A stretch of DNA of 64,000 bases from Clostridiales bacterium (GCA_003452395.1 DMOI01000040.1:33870-97869); one strand, 5' to 3'. Shown: positions 43,716-53,570, counted from the stretch's first letter. Notes: generated by a model from the sequence alone, not told the origin. A program made the numbers and translations.

Positions 43716-44744
43716 ATGAGTTTCGATATTATAAGAATGCTCCCCACACCTGAGGAAATCGCAAGTGAAATACCACTTACAAAGGAGCTAAATGAATTAA
43801 AGGCAAAGAAAGATAAAGAAATTGTAGATATCATTACAGGGGTAAGTAACAAGTTTTTACTTATTATAGGTCCATGCTCAGCAGACAATGAGGACTCGGT
43901 TTGTGATTATATAAACAGGCTTGCTAAAGTACAAGAGAAGGTGTCTGATAAAATATTTATTGTACCTAGAATATACACTAACAAACCGCGTACAAACGGT
44001 TTGGGATATAAGGGAATGCTACATCAACCAGATCCTGCTGAAGATGAGAATATACTAAGCGGAATAAAACAAATTAGAAACATGCATATAAGAGTTATGC
44101 GTGAGTCCCATCTTACAGGAGCAGATGAGATGCTTTATCCAGAGAATTATGAATATGCTAAAGATTTAGTGAGTTATCATGCTGTGGGAGCTAGGTCTAC
44201 AGAAAATCAACAGCATAGACTGGTGGCAAGCGGTATAGATATAGCAGTAGGTATGAAAAATCCTATGTGCGGAGATATATCAGTGATGCTGAACTCAATA
44301 AAAGCGGCACAGTCTAGTCATACATTTATCTATAATAGAGAGGAAACACTTACTAGCGGAAATCCTCTAGCACATGGAATACTTAGGGGAGCAGTAGATC
44401 ACTACGGCAGAAATATATCCAACTACCACTACGAAGACGTATTAGATACTGCACAAAAATATATAGAAACCGGTCTTTTAAACCCTACACTTATAATAGA
44501 TACAAATCATTCAAATTCAGGCAAAAAGTATTTTGAACAGCCAAGAATAGCAATGGAAATAATAAAGAAAAGAAAATACTCTGATATACTAAAAAACATG
44601 GTAAAAGGACTTATGATAGAAAGCTACATAGAAGAAGGTACACAAAAAGTGTCAGACGGCGTATATGGTAAGTCAATAACCGACCCATGCTTAGGATGGG
44701 TGGATACTGAGAAGCTTATAATGAAGATGGCTGAGAAACTATAA
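43716..44744 (+). CDS. 3-deoxy-7-phosphoheptulonate (DAHP) synthase, type I alpha
   Basis: First enzyme of aromatic amino acid synthesis (phosphoenolpyruvate plus erythrose 4-phosphate). AroG/AroF/AroH-like: metal ligands in GPCSA, DTNHSNS, MIESYIEEG and ITDPCLGW are present, with the PRIYTNKPRT and LVASGIDIAVGMKNP phrases. 342 residues, normal. It lies 14 bases after pheS and so should share the T-box. Which aromatic amino acid inhibits it cannot be told. Confidence 0.95.
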   Translation: MSFDIIRMLPTPEEIASEIPLTKELNELKAKKDKEIVDIITGVSNKFLLIIGPCSADNEDSVCDYINRLAKVQEKVSDKIFIVPRIYTNKPRTNGLGYKGMLHQPDPAEDENILSGIKQIRNMHIRVMRESHLTGADEMLYPENYEYAKDLVSYHAVGARSTENQQHRLVASGIDIAVGMKNPMCGDISVMLNSIKAAQSSHTFIYNREETLTSGNPLAHGILRGAVDHYGRNISNYHYEDVLDTAQKYIETGLLNPTLIIDTNHSNSGKKYFEQPRIAMEIIKKRKYSDILKNMVKGLMIESYIEEGTQKVSDGVYGKSITDPCLGWVDTEKLIMKMAEKL

Positions 44745-44802
44745 TTAAGGTTGCAGAATGTAGAAGAAATAGATGCTAGCATAGAAAGGGGAATTTACAT
44801 AT

Positions 44803-46281
44803 ATGGATATAAAAAATAATTTTTTATACGTAGTTGTCTTTATTTGTGGGGCTATGGTTATGATTCTTGAACTTGTGGCAGCAAGAATCATTGCACCTTT
44901 TGTAGGAACATCATCGTATGTATGGACAAGTTTAATAGGAGTAATACTCGGAAGTATGAGCTTTGGCTATTGGCTTGGTGGAAAACTATCAGATAAGAAT
45001 CCTAAGCAATCTACATTAGCAATAATTATATTTAGTGCAGCATTTTGTATTGGAATTACAACATTTATAAATTTATTTGTAATGCAGTCTGTAGTATCGT
45101 ATATAAATGATATGAGAGTAGCAGCTATTTTGTCTACATTGTTTTTATTTGCTATTCCAAGCATACTTCTTGGAATGGTATCTCCATATGCTGTAAAATT
45201 ATCAATGGTAGATGTTGAAAAATCCGGATCTATAGTGGGCAATCTTTATGCATTATCAACTGTAGGAAGCATAGTAGGAACATTTTTAGCAGGTTTTGTA
45301 TTAATACCTTGTTTAGGGAGCGAAAGGATATTATTGTTAATAACAATCATCTTAATTTTAACATCTTCAATACTATATTTAAAAACTAATTATAAAATAA
45401 ACACAATATTAATTATAATCTTGATACCAATGATTATGTTACCAACGCCATCTACTTTAATATTTGCAGAAGCAAACATAATAGATGCTAACACTGAATA
45501 CAGCAGGATTTGGATATATCCGACTAAACATAATAATAAAGATATAAAAATTATGCAAATAGGTAATGAATATAGTTCAGGAATGAACATAAATGATGAT
45601 GAGCTAGCTTTTGAATATACAAAATATTATAGATTAGCAGAGCATTTCAGCCCTAACTTTAGGAAAGCTCTTATGATAGGCGGAGCAGCATATTCGTACC
45701 CTAAGTATTACATAAAAAAATATCAAGATGCTATGCTTGATGTTGTAGAGATAGATCCACAAGTTACAGAATTAGCTAGAAAATATTTTAATCTTAAAGA
45801 TGATCCGAGATTAAGGATATTCCACGAGGACGGAAGAATATTTCTAAATAATACAAAAAATAAATACGATGTAATCTATGGAGATGCCTTCAGAGCAAAA
45901 AGTGTTCCATATCACCTTACAACCAAAGAAGCCACAGAAAAAATGTATAATGCACTAACTGATAATGGAGTTGCTATAATTAATTTAATATCACCTATCG
46001 AAGGTGCTAAAGGTAAATTTTTAAGAAGTGAGCTCGCTACTTATAAATCAATATTTCCTCAGGTTTACTTGTTTCTAGTTGAGGATGTAAATAATGGATT
46101 AATGAACCAAAATATAATGCTAGTTGCCTTAAAGACAAATGATGTTAAAGAATTCAATAGTGAAGATGATGAGCTTAATAGTTTTTTAAAACACCTATAT
46201 AAAAAAGAGATAACAAATGATGTTCCAATTTTAACTGATGACTTTTCACCAGTTGAATATTACACAATGGAAAATAATTAA
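44803..46281 (+). CDS. Membrane-bound spermidine synthase-like protein (MFS/spermidine synthase fusion type)
   Basis: 492 residues: seven or so transmembrane helices in residues 1-225 (opening LYVVVFICGAMVMILELVAARIIAPFVG), then a soluble aminopropyltransferase-like Rossmann domain with ALMIGGAAYSYPKYY, DVVEIDPQVTELARKYF and YDVIYGDAF. The family resembles polyamine synthases, but the product is unproven. GDAF replaces the GDG / D-D polyamine pocket wording of true SpeE, so polyamine synthesis is uncertain. Inserted between DAHP synthase and pheT. Confidence 0.82.
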   Translation: MDIKNNFLYVVVFICGAMVMILELVAARIIAPFVGTSSYVWTSLIGVILGSMSFGYWLGGKLSDKNPKQSTLAIIIFSAAFCIGITTFINLFVMQSVVSYINDMRVAAILSTLFLFAIPSILLGMVSPYAVKLSMVDVEKSGSIVGNLYALSTVGSIVGTFLAGFVLIPCLGSERILLLITIILILTSSILYLKTNYKINTILIIILIPMIMLPTPSTLIFAEANIIDANTEYSRIWIYPTKHNNKDIKIMQIGNEYSSGMNINDDELAFEYTKYYRLAEHFSPNFRKALMIGGAAYSYPKYYIKKYQDAMLDVVEIDPQVTELARKYFNLKDDPRLRIFHEDGRIFLNNTKNKYDVIYGDAFRAKSVPYHLTTKEATEKMYNALTDNGVAIINLISPIEGAKGKFLRSELATYKSIFPQVYLFLVEDVNNGLMNQNIMLVALKTNDVKEFNSEDDELNSFLKHLYKKEITNDVPILTDDFSPVEYYTMENN

Positions 46282-46323
46282 TAATTTTAAAATTAAATAA
46301 AACAATAGGGAGGAGTAATAATA

Positions 46324-48708
46324 ATGAATGTTTCAATGAATTGGTTAAAAGATTTTGTAGATATAGATTGTGATTTAAAAACTTTTTGTGATGCTATGAC
46401 TTTGTCTGGCTCAAAGGTGGAGATATATAAGGATTTAGGTGGGCAAATATCAAATGTAGTGGTAGGTAAGATATTAAAAATAGAGAAACATCCAGATGCA
46501 GATAAACTAATAGTTTGTAAAATAGATGTAGGAAGTGGTACATTACTTCAAATAGTCACGGGTGCAAATAATGTTAGTGAGGGTGATTTTATACCTGTTG
46601 CACTTCATAAGTCTACACTTGCAGGTGGCGTGAAGATAACTAAAGGTAAGCTAAGGGGTGTTGAATCTGAGGGAATGCTTTGTTCTATAGAAGAGCTAGG
46701 TTTTGATCGTACTGATTTTGCTGATGCTCCCGAGCATGGTATATACCTTCTAAAAGGTGATTATAAACTAGGGACAGACATAAAAGAGGTATTAGGTCTC
46801 AATGATAGCATGGTAGAGTTCGAGATAACTTCTAATAGGCAAGACTGCTATAGTATAGTGGGTATCGCTCGTGAGGCTGCTGCGACTTTTAATAAGCCTT
46901 TTATATGTAAGATAAATGATGTAACGGGAAATGATGAAGATGCGAGCAAATATATTTCTATAAGCATCGAAAATCCTGAATTATGTAGAAGATATATAGG
47001 TGGAGTGGTAAAAGATATAAAGATAGAGCCATCACCTAAGTGGATGCAAGACAGACTACGTACAGTAGGGTTAAGGCCAATAAACAATATAGTAGATATT
47101 ACAAACTATGTAATGATGGAAACTGGACAGCCAATGCATGCATTTGATCTCGACAGGGTAGCAGATAAAAAGATAATTGTTAAGAATGCAAAAAAGGGTG
47201 ATAAGTTTGTCACACTTGATGGTGTAGAAAGAATACTTGATGACACAATGATAATGATATGTGATGGGCAAAAACCTGTTGCTATCGCCGGTATTATGGG
47301 TGGGGAAAACTCAAAAATAAATAATGATACAAAAACTCTCCTTTTTGAATCAGCTAATTTTAATGGCACAAATATTAGGGTAAATTCAAAAAAGCTAGGC
47401 ATGAGAACAGATGCCTCTGGAAAATATGAAAAGGACTTAGACCCAAATCTAACTCTAGATGGTATAAACCTTGCACTTAGCCTTATAAAGGAACTAAAAG
47501 CTGGGGAAGTAGTAGGTAATTTAATTGATGTATATCCAAATAAGAGAGAAGAAACAACAGTGCCTTACTCTACTGAAAAAATAAATGCATTACTAGGAAC
47601 TAAGGTATCGGATGATGAAATAATAGAAATATTTGAAAGTCTAGAGTTTAAGGTTGATAATCAAAATAAAGTACTAACTATTCCAACATTTAGACAAGAT
47701 ATAGAAAACAATGCTGATTTAGCAGAGGAAGTAGCTAGACTATATGGTTTTGATAAAATACAAGCGACAAACGTAACGTCTGAAACAACAATAGGCAGAA
47801 AAAACAAAAGTCAAAACCTTATCCAAACGTTGAAAGAAGTAATGCAAGCAGAAGGGTTATCTGAAATTCTCACGTATTCATTCGAGAGTCCTAAAGTGAT
47901 GGATAAACTAATGATACCCGAAAATGACAGCTTGAGAAAAGTTATAAAGGTAAAAAATCCCCTTGGTGAAGATTTTAGTGTGATGAGAACTCAAATGCTA
48001 AATGGGATACTTCTAGCCCTTTCTAACAACTATAATAAGCGAAACGAAAATGCATATTTATTTGATATAAGTAAAGTTTATATACCAAAAGATTTGCCAC
48101 TTACTGAGCTACCAAATGAGATTACAACTTTAGCTATAGGAATGTACGGAGAAGTCGATTTCTATAATATAAAGGGAATTATAGAGGTGTTAATGAAGAA
48201 GCTTGGTATAAGTGAAGATTATGCAACAAATACAAGTATAGCATATATGCACCCAGGCAAAACCGCTGATATTTTAGTAAATGGCAAGGTTATTGGTTAC
48301 TTAGGAGAAGCACATCCAACACTTGCAGGAAACTACGAAATAGGTATGAAAGTTTACCTAGCGTGTATCAATGTGGATGAGTTGATAGCAAATGCAAAAC
48401 AAAATATTCGCTACAAACCACTTCCAAAATATCCAGAATCGAGTAGGGATATTGCCATAATAATTAAAGATGAGATACAAGTAAAACAAGTAGATAATAT
48501 TATCACCCAAAATGCAGGTGGAATTCTAGAAGCAGTAGAATTATTTGATATATATAAAGGCTCTCAATTAGGTGAAGGATTTAAGTCAGTCGCATATAGA
48601 ATAATATTTAGAGCAAATAATCGTACGCTAACAGAAGAAGAAGTAAGCAGTGTTATGGGGAAGATTATGAAAGAGCTAGAAATTAAATTAGATGCAAAAT
48701 TAAGGTAA
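46324..48708 (+). CDS. pheT: Phenylalanine-tRNA ligase beta subunit
   Basis: 794 residues: tRNA-binding domain (about 40-150, VVGKILKIEKHPDADKLIVCKIDVG), B3/B4 editing region (TNYVMMETGQPMHAFDLD), B5, catalytic-like core and C-terminal anticodon-binding (FDX-ACB) domain (PKYPESSRDIAIIIKDEI). RBS GGGAGGAG. Separated from pheS by two unrelated genes, about 2.6 kb; normally the two are adjacent. Confidence 0.97.
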   Translation: MNVSMNWLKDFVDIDCDLKTFCDAMTLSGSKVEIYKDLGGQISNVVVGKILKIEKHPDADKLIVCKIDVGSGTLLQIVTGANNVSEGDFIPVALHKSTLAGGVKITKGKLRGVESEGMLCSIEELGFDRTDFADAPEHGIYLLKGDYKLGTDIKEVLGLNDSMVEFEITSNRQDCYSIVGIAREAAATFNKPFICKINDVTGNDEDASKYISISIENPELCRRYIGGVVKDIKIEPSPKWMQDRLRTVGLRPINNIVDITNYVMMETGQPMHAFDLDRVADKKIIVKNAKKGDKFVTLDGVERILDDTMIMICDGQKPVAIAGIMGGENSKINNDTKTLLFESANFNGTNIRVNSKKLGMRTDASGKYEKDLDPNLTLDGINLALSLIKELKAGEVVGNLIDVYPNKREETTVPYSTEKINALLGTKVSDDEIIEIFESLEFKVDNQNKVLTIPTFRQDIENNADLAEEVARLYGFDKIQATNVTSETTIGRKNKSQNLIQTLKEVMQAEGLSEILTYSFESPKVMDKLMIPENDSLRKVIKVKNPLGEDFSVMRTQMLNGILLALSNNYNKRNENAYLFDISKVYIPKDLPLTELPNEITTLAIGMYGEVDFYNIKGIIEVLMKKLGISEDYATNTSIAYMHPGKTADILVNGKVIGYLGEAHPTLAGNYEIGMKVYLACINVDELIANAKQNIRYKPLPKYPESSRDIAIIIKDEIQVKQVDNIITQNAGGILEAVELFDIYKGSQLGEGFKSVAYRIIFRANNRTLTEEEVSSVMGKIMKELEIKLDAKLR

Positions 48709-48717
48709 TTTTTATAG

Positions 48718-48748
48718 GCCACATAATTTTATTATGTGGCTTCTTTTA
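48718..48748 (+). terminator. Terminator of the pheS-pheT operon
   Basis: gccacataa pairs with ttatgtggc around a T-rich loop, then TTCTTTTATT. Confidence 0.85.
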
Positions 48749-48752
48749 TTAT

Positions 48753-48781
48753 TTGACAATACAAATATTGTATGATATAAC
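48753..48781 (+). promoter_or_regulatory. Promoter with palindrome in the spacer
   Basis: TTGACA, 17 bases, TATAAC. The spacer holds ATACAA-ATA-TTGTAT, a 6-bp inverted repeat well placed for a repressor. Confidence 0.65.
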
Positions 48782-48815
48782 TAGACTAAATAGATTTCTA
48801 AAGCGGGTGATAAAT

Positions 48816-50039
48816 GTGTTTACAAAAAGTAAGTATACATGGGTTTTGGTTGTTATATTCATAGCTATGATAAATATACTTTACGCAAGTGATGAGAAAA
48901 ATAATATAATACGATTGGAATCAGAAACTAGTGTGCTTATACAAAATGAAAATTTAGATATTACAGACCAGCGCAATTTGCTTTATGAAACAAATATAGT
49001 TGATACGAGTAACAGCGACATCTTTGTCCATCAAAAGACCTCTTATGAGGATATAAAAAACAGCAAGCTTATTGAATTTGATAATAATGGAAATGTAATT
49101 GATGATAATATACTCAGCCGTTTTCCTGATAAGAATGAGTTGTATAAAATAAATAAAATAGTAAAAACCGCTGATGATGGTTTTTTGATTGTTCAAAATT
49201 CTGATGCTGACCTTCCTGTAAATTTTACTGTAAAAAAAGTAGATAAGTCACTTAATGAACTATGGACTAAGAAATTTGATAATAAAGGCACTCTGATTTT
49301 AATTACTGCACTAACTGCTCTAAATGATGGTTATGTTGTAAGTGGGTATGGTTATGACGATATAGAGAATGGGAAATCAAAGTTTGTTGCATATAAATTA
49401 GATAATAATGGCAAGTTGCTCTATAACATAGAACATACATATGATGCAAATTTTATGCCTTTTAGAGTTATTTCAAATAAAAATGACATTATTGTTTGCG
49501 GTAAAACTTACGAAGGGAATACGGAGAATATATGGATTACATATATCAATACTTATGGAGATATATCTTGGAAAAGAAATTTTACGAATTGTACAATACT
49601 TGGACAGAGTGAACTGTTAAATAATAATTTTGCTATAGTTGTAAATTCAAATAAAGACTTACCTAAAAATAAGTTTAGAATGATGCAATTCGATTTACTA
49701 GGAAATAAAATATGGGAGAAAATATACACTCCACCTTATAAATATGAGCAGTTTAAAACTTTATGCAGTGAGGACAAGTATATCTTACTTTGCAAATATA
49801 GTACACTAAGTGACCATAATGATGAGATAACTACAAAATATCGTGCAACAGCTATAGATAACGCAGGACATCTACTTTGGGAGGAAGATGTAGGTATACT
49901 AAAAAATAAGAAGATAGAAGATATGAAAAGAGTTAAAAATAATACGTTTTTAATTATCGGAACGGGAAATGACATAATGAGTAAAAACGATATATTGTGG
50001 GTTGGAAAGTTTATTACCAGAAAATATATACTAAGATAA
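48816..50039 (+). CDS. Secreted or membrane-anchored beta-propeller-like protein, unknown function
   Basis: 407 residues. An N-terminal hydrophobic segment (about 8-25, YTWVLVVIFIAMINILYAS) is a signal peptide or anchor. The rest holds repeating units with the pattern 'dGyvvsGyg...kfvaykLDnnGkllyn' and 'yINTYGDISWKRNF', as in delta-60/PQQ-like beta-propeller proteins. No enzyme motif is visible. GTG start at 48816 after GCGGGTGA; the frame is open to 48753. Single-gene unit with its own promoter and terminator. Confidence 0.6.
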   Translation: MFTKSKYTWVLVVIFIAMINILYASDEKNNIIRLESETSVLIQNENLDITDQRNLLYETNIVDTSNSDIFVHQKTSYEDIKNSKLIEFDNNGNVIDDNILSRFPDKNELYKINKIVKTADDGFLIVQNSDADLPVNFTVKKVDKSLNELWTKKFDNKGTLILITALTALNDGYVVSGYGYDDIENGKSKFVAYKLDNNGKLLYNIEHTYDANFMPFRVISNKNDIIVCGKTYEGNTENIWITYINTYGDISWKRNFTNCTILGQSELLNNNFAIVVNSNKDLPKNKFRMMQFDLLGNKIWEKIYTPPYKYEQFKTLCSEDKYILLCKYSTLSDHNDEITTKYRATAIDNAGHLLWEEDVGILKNKKIEDMKRVKNNTFLIIGTGNDIMSKNDILWVGKFITRKYILR

Positions 50040-50089
50040 CACTACATACTGTATATTAACTACCAATATATCCAGTATATAGTATATTT

Positions 50090-50132
50090 TTAAAAAGATG
50101 GATTCACAAAATTCATCTTTTTAAATTATTTT
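50090..50132 (+). terminator. Terminator
   Basis: ttaaaaagatggatt pairs with aattcatctttttaa (one G-U), then ATTATTTTTT. Confidence 0.85.
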
Positions 50133-50187
50133 TTCCTTTATCTACAACATTCTGACATGTTTGAGCACTAATGTATTAAAAAAAGCA

Positions 50188-50246
50188 TTGACATACTATA
50201 TTTAGTCTGATATTATTAATATACATACAAAATGTGGTGTATGTAT
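50188..50246 (+). promoter_or_regulatory. nrdR promoter with NrdR-box-like operators
   Basis: TTGACA (50188-50193), 17 bases, TATTAT (50211-50216). Between them ACTATATTTAGT (50195-50206) differs by one base from a perfect palindrome of the NrdR-box type. A second inverted repeat, ATACATAC-n10-GTATGTAT (50221-50246), is centred about 33 bp, three helical turns, downstream. Confidence 0.6.
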
Positions 50247-50276
50247 TGGAAAATAATACCAAAAGGTGGTGAGACT

Positions 50277-50735
50277 TTGAATTGTCCGTTTTGTAAAAGC
50301 ATTGATACCAAAGTTACAGATTCTAGACCTATAGATGAAAAACAGGCTATAAGGAGAAGAAGAGAATGCGAAGAATGTGGCAAAAGGTTTACAACATACG
50401 AAAGACTAGAAACTATGCCTATTATGGTAATTAAAAAAGATAACACAATAGAAGCTTTTGATAGAAATAAGTTGTTAAATGGATTGATCAAAGCATGTAA
50501 TAAAAGACCAATATCTATACAACAAATGGAAGACCTTATTGATGATATTGAGAACTCTTTATATAATGGTTATAACATGGAGGTAGAGAGTTCAAAATTA
50601 GGCGAAATGGTGATGGATAGGTTAAAAGATATTGATGAAATTGCATACGTAAGGTTTGCATCTGTATATAAACAATTTAAGGATGTCGATTCTTTTATGA
50701 CAGAGTTAGCTGGATTACTAAATAGCAAAAAATAA
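50277..50735 (+). CDS. nrdR: Transcriptional repressor NrdR
   Basis: Nucleotide-sensing repressor of ribonucleotide reductase genes. 152 residues: zinc ribbon (NCPFC ... ECEECGKRFTTYER) and ATP-cone (VIKKDNTIEAFDRNKLLNGLIKAC). TTG start after AAAGGTGGTGA; the frame extends to 50232. It lies 15 bases before nrdD, so it probably represses its own operon. Confidence 0.96.
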   Translation: MNCPFCKSIDTKVTDSRPIDEKQAIRRRRECEECGKRFTTYERLETMPIMVIKKDNTIEAFDRNKLLNGLIKACNKRPISIQQMEDLIDDIENSLYNGYNMEVESSKLGEMVMDRLKDIDEIAYVRFASVYKQFKDVDSFMTELAGLLNSKK

Positions 50736-50750
50736 AAGGAGGATATTAAC

Positions 50751-52889
50751 ATGGTAAAATATGTTGTAAAAAGGGATTCAGATATAGTAGTGTTTGACGG
50801 TTCAAAGATAGCAAGTGCGGTATTAAAGGCATTTTCGTCTATATATACGGATAGAACACATGAAGATCTTGCAAAATTTTCAAGTGTAGTTGCTGATAAA
50901 GTAACATACGTTATTAATAAAAGATATGAAAATAAGGCTATAGATGATTATCCAAACATAGAAGAAATTCAAGATACGGTAGAAGATACATTAATGCAAA
51001 TGGGAGAAAAACAGGTAGCAAAAGAATATATAGTATATAGATCAAAACATCAAGAGTTGAGAGAAAATAAAACTCTTGTTATGGATATTGAGAAAATATT
51101 CGTTGAGTATACTGAGCAAAGTGATTGGAAAGTAAAAGAAAATGCAAATATGGGATATTCATTACAGGGACTTAATAATCATGTAGCACAAGAAGTAACT
51201 AAGAATATCTGGCTAAATAAGGTTTATTCGGATAATATAAAGGAAGCACATATAACTGGAGATTTACACATACATGATTTAGGTTCTTTTGCAACATACT
51301 GCGCTGGATGGAGTTTAGAAGATTTACTCCTTAGAGGGTTTGGAGGAGTACTAAATAAAATAGAGAGCAAGCCCGCTAAACATTTGAGAGTTGCACTTGG
51401 ACAACTTGTAAATTTCTTATTTACCCTTCAACATGAATGTGCTGGGGCTCAAGCCGTGTCATCTTTTGATGTGTATTTAGCACCATTTGTACACTATGAC
51501 AAGCTGACTTTTGACCAAGTAAAACAATCTATGCAAGAATTTGTTTTCAACATGAATGTACCTACAAGGGTAGGTTGTCAAACGCCATTTTCTAATATTA
51601 CATTAGATTTAATATGTTCTAGTGCGTTAAAAAATGTACCAGCTATTATTGGTGGAAAGCCTTATGGAAACTATACATATGGGGATTTTCCAAAAGAAAT
51701 GGATATGATTAATCAAGCATTTTGCGAAGTAATGATGGAGGGGGACGCAAAAGGTAGAATATTTACATTTCCGATACCTACATATAATATAACTAAAGAC
51801 TTTGACTGGGATAGACCTATTGTTAATAAGGTAATGGAAATGACTGCAAAATATGGCATACCTTACTTTGCAAACTTTGTCAACTCCGATATGTCACCAG
51901 ATGATGCTAGAAGTATGTGCTGTAGACTAAGACTTGATAATAGAGAACTTAGAAAAAGAGGTGGAGGTTTATTCGGTGCAAACCCACTTACAGGTAGTAT
52001 AGGTGTTGTTACTATAAATATGGCTAGACTTGGGTATCTATCTCAAACTGAAGAAGAGTTCATGCTAAAATTAAAAAGACTGATGGATTTAGCATATGCT
52101 TCTTTAGAAGTAAAAAGAAAAATTCTAGAAAAGAATATGAATTCTGGACTTTACCCATATAGTAGATTCTTTTTAGACACTGTATATGATAGATTTGGTG
52201 AATACTTTAAAAATCACTTTAGTACTATAGGCTTAAATGGTATGAATGAAGGTATAATGAATCTTTTTGGTGTAAATGAAAATATCTCTACAGAAAAAGG
52301 CAGATTATTTGCTGAGCGAGTTCTAGAATATATGAGAGATGTAATAACTGAGTATCAAGAAGAAACAGATATCCTTTATAACCTAGAGGCAACACCTGCT
52401 GAAGGAGTAACATACAGACTTGCAAACCTTGATAAAAAACTATATCCTAATATAATAACAGCAGGTAAAGATACACCTTACTATACAAACAGTACTCAAT
52501 TACCAGTTACGTACACCACTGACTTATTTGAAGCCATTGATCTACAAGAAAACTTACAATGTATGTACACTGGTGGAACTGTAATTCATGGTTTCATAGG
52601 TGAAAGAATCGAAAGCATCGAAACTTGTAAATCTTTAGTTAGAAAAATAATGAATAACTATAGAATACCTTACTTTACTATAACACCAACATTCTCTGTA
52701 TGTCCAGAACATGGTTATATAGTAGGCGAAAAGTTTGAATGCCCACAATGTAATGCTAGGACAGAGGTATGGTCAAGAATAGTAGGTTACCACAGACCAG
52801 TACAAAACTGGCATGAAGCTAAACGTGAAGAGTTTAAAGATAGACTTGAATATGAGGTTTGTGATTGCGATGGAGAATACGCAGTGTGA
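50751..52889 (+). CDS. nrdD: Anaerobic ribonucleoside-triphosphate reductase (class III)
   Basis: Oxygen-sensitive glycyl-radical enzyme that makes dNTPs. 712 residues: N-terminal ATP-cone (about 1-95, VVKRDSDIVVFDGSKIASAV), the glycyl-radical barrel, a C-terminal zinc site (CPEHGYIVGEKFECPQC) and the radical glycine G679 in WSRIVGYHRP. RBS AAAGGAGG. Needs activation by the radical-SAM protein at 53592. Confidence 0.97.
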   Translation: MVKYVVKRDSDIVVFDGSKIASAVLKAFSSIYTDRTHEDLAKFSSVVADKVTYVINKRYENKAIDDYPNIEEIQDTVEDTLMQMGEKQVAKEYIVYRSKHQELRENKTLVMDIEKIFVEYTEQSDWKVKENANMGYSLQGLNNHVAQEVTKNIWLNKVYSDNIKEAHITGDLHIHDLGSFATYCAGWSLEDLLLRGFGGVLNKIESKPAKHLRVALGQLVNFLFTLQHECAGAQAVSSFDVYLAPFVHYDKLTFDQVKQSMQEFVFNMNVPTRVGCQTPFSNITLDLICSSALKNVPAIIGGKPYGNYTYGDFPKEMDMINQAFCEVMMEGDAKGRIFTFPIPTYNITKDFDWDRPIVNKVMEMTAKYGIPYFANFVNSDMSPDDARSMCCRLRLDNRELRKRGGGLFGANPLTGSIGVVTINMARLGYLSQTEEEFMLKLKRLMDLAYASLEVKRKILEKNMNSGLYPYSRFFLDTVYDRFGEYFKNHFSTIGLNGMNEGIMNLFGVNENISTEKGRLFAERVLEYMRDVITEYQEETDILYNLEATPAEGVTYRLANLDKKLYPNIITAGKDTPYYTNSTQLPVTYTTDLFEAIDLQENLQCMYTGGTVIHGFIGERIESIETCKSLVRKIMNNYRIPYFTITPTFSVCPEHGYIVGEKFECPQCNARTEVWSRIVGYHRPVQNWHEAKREEFKDRLEYEVCDCDGEYAV

Positions 52890-52973
52890 GTTAAATCGAA
52901 AGTTAATAGAAGCTATTGATAGAAATTGTATTGAATGTATACTATGAAAATAAGCATATAGGAGGAACTTAAA

Positions 52974-53570
52974 ATGTATTTACCACTTAAAAAATATCCA
53001 GAAGCATCAGAAGAATTACGTATCCTGCTTTATGAAGCGGGTATTGCTGAACAATTGGTATGCCCCCAAGTAGCATATTATTTCTATTGTCCTGAGGCAT
53101 TAGCTTTGGTGGCAAAGTTACCAAATTGCACATCTAATGTAGCGAAGGAAATAATTAATACCGCAACAGAATTCTACAGAGAACGTTCTAATTATGGACC
53201 TCCCAATATTGTGTCATATGTGAAACTATTAGAAGAAATAGTTTCACAAAAGCACTATTTTAACGCAGATCTGGCATCTTATGTAGTAACAAATTTAACG
53301 AATGAATCTGTAGGTTGTTTAAACAGATTTGATATATCTAAACCATTTAAAGAAAATCTAGACTTTGTTAAAGGGAGTATAGAAGTGATGAAGGCAATAC
53401 AAATACAACCTTTTGGTTCCAATGAAGAAATCGAAAATGTAAGTAAAGAAATAGAAAAAAGTGGAAAATTAATTACAGCTACTACAGATTTACTATTTGA
53501 AGATATAAAGAGGTGTTACATATCATTCGATGATAAACAGTCTGGATTATCACCATTTGAAATAAATTAA
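52974..53570 (+). CDS. Unknown protein encoded between nrdD and its activase
   Basis: 198 residues beginning MYLPLKKYPEASEELRILLY. I do not recognise the family. It is soluble, mostly helical by composition, with five cysteines (about C30, C39, C52, C114 and C181) that do not form a CxxC motif. AGGAGG lies eight bases upstream of the ATG; a possible promoter (TTGATA, 16 bases, TATACT) is in the 84-base gap after nrdD. The nrdR-nrdD-X-nrdG order suggests a role with anaerobic nucleotide reduction, but that is inference from position only. Confidence 0.7.
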   Translation: MYLPLKKYPEASEELRILLYEAGIAEQLVCPQVAYYFYCPEALALVAKLPNCTSNVAKEIINTATEFYRERSNYGPPNIVSYVKLLEEIVSQKHYFNADLASYVVTNLTNESVGCLNRFDISKPFKENLDFVKGSIEVMKAIQIQPFGSNEEIENVSKEIEKSGKLITATTDLLFEDIKRCYISFDDKQSGLSPFEIN

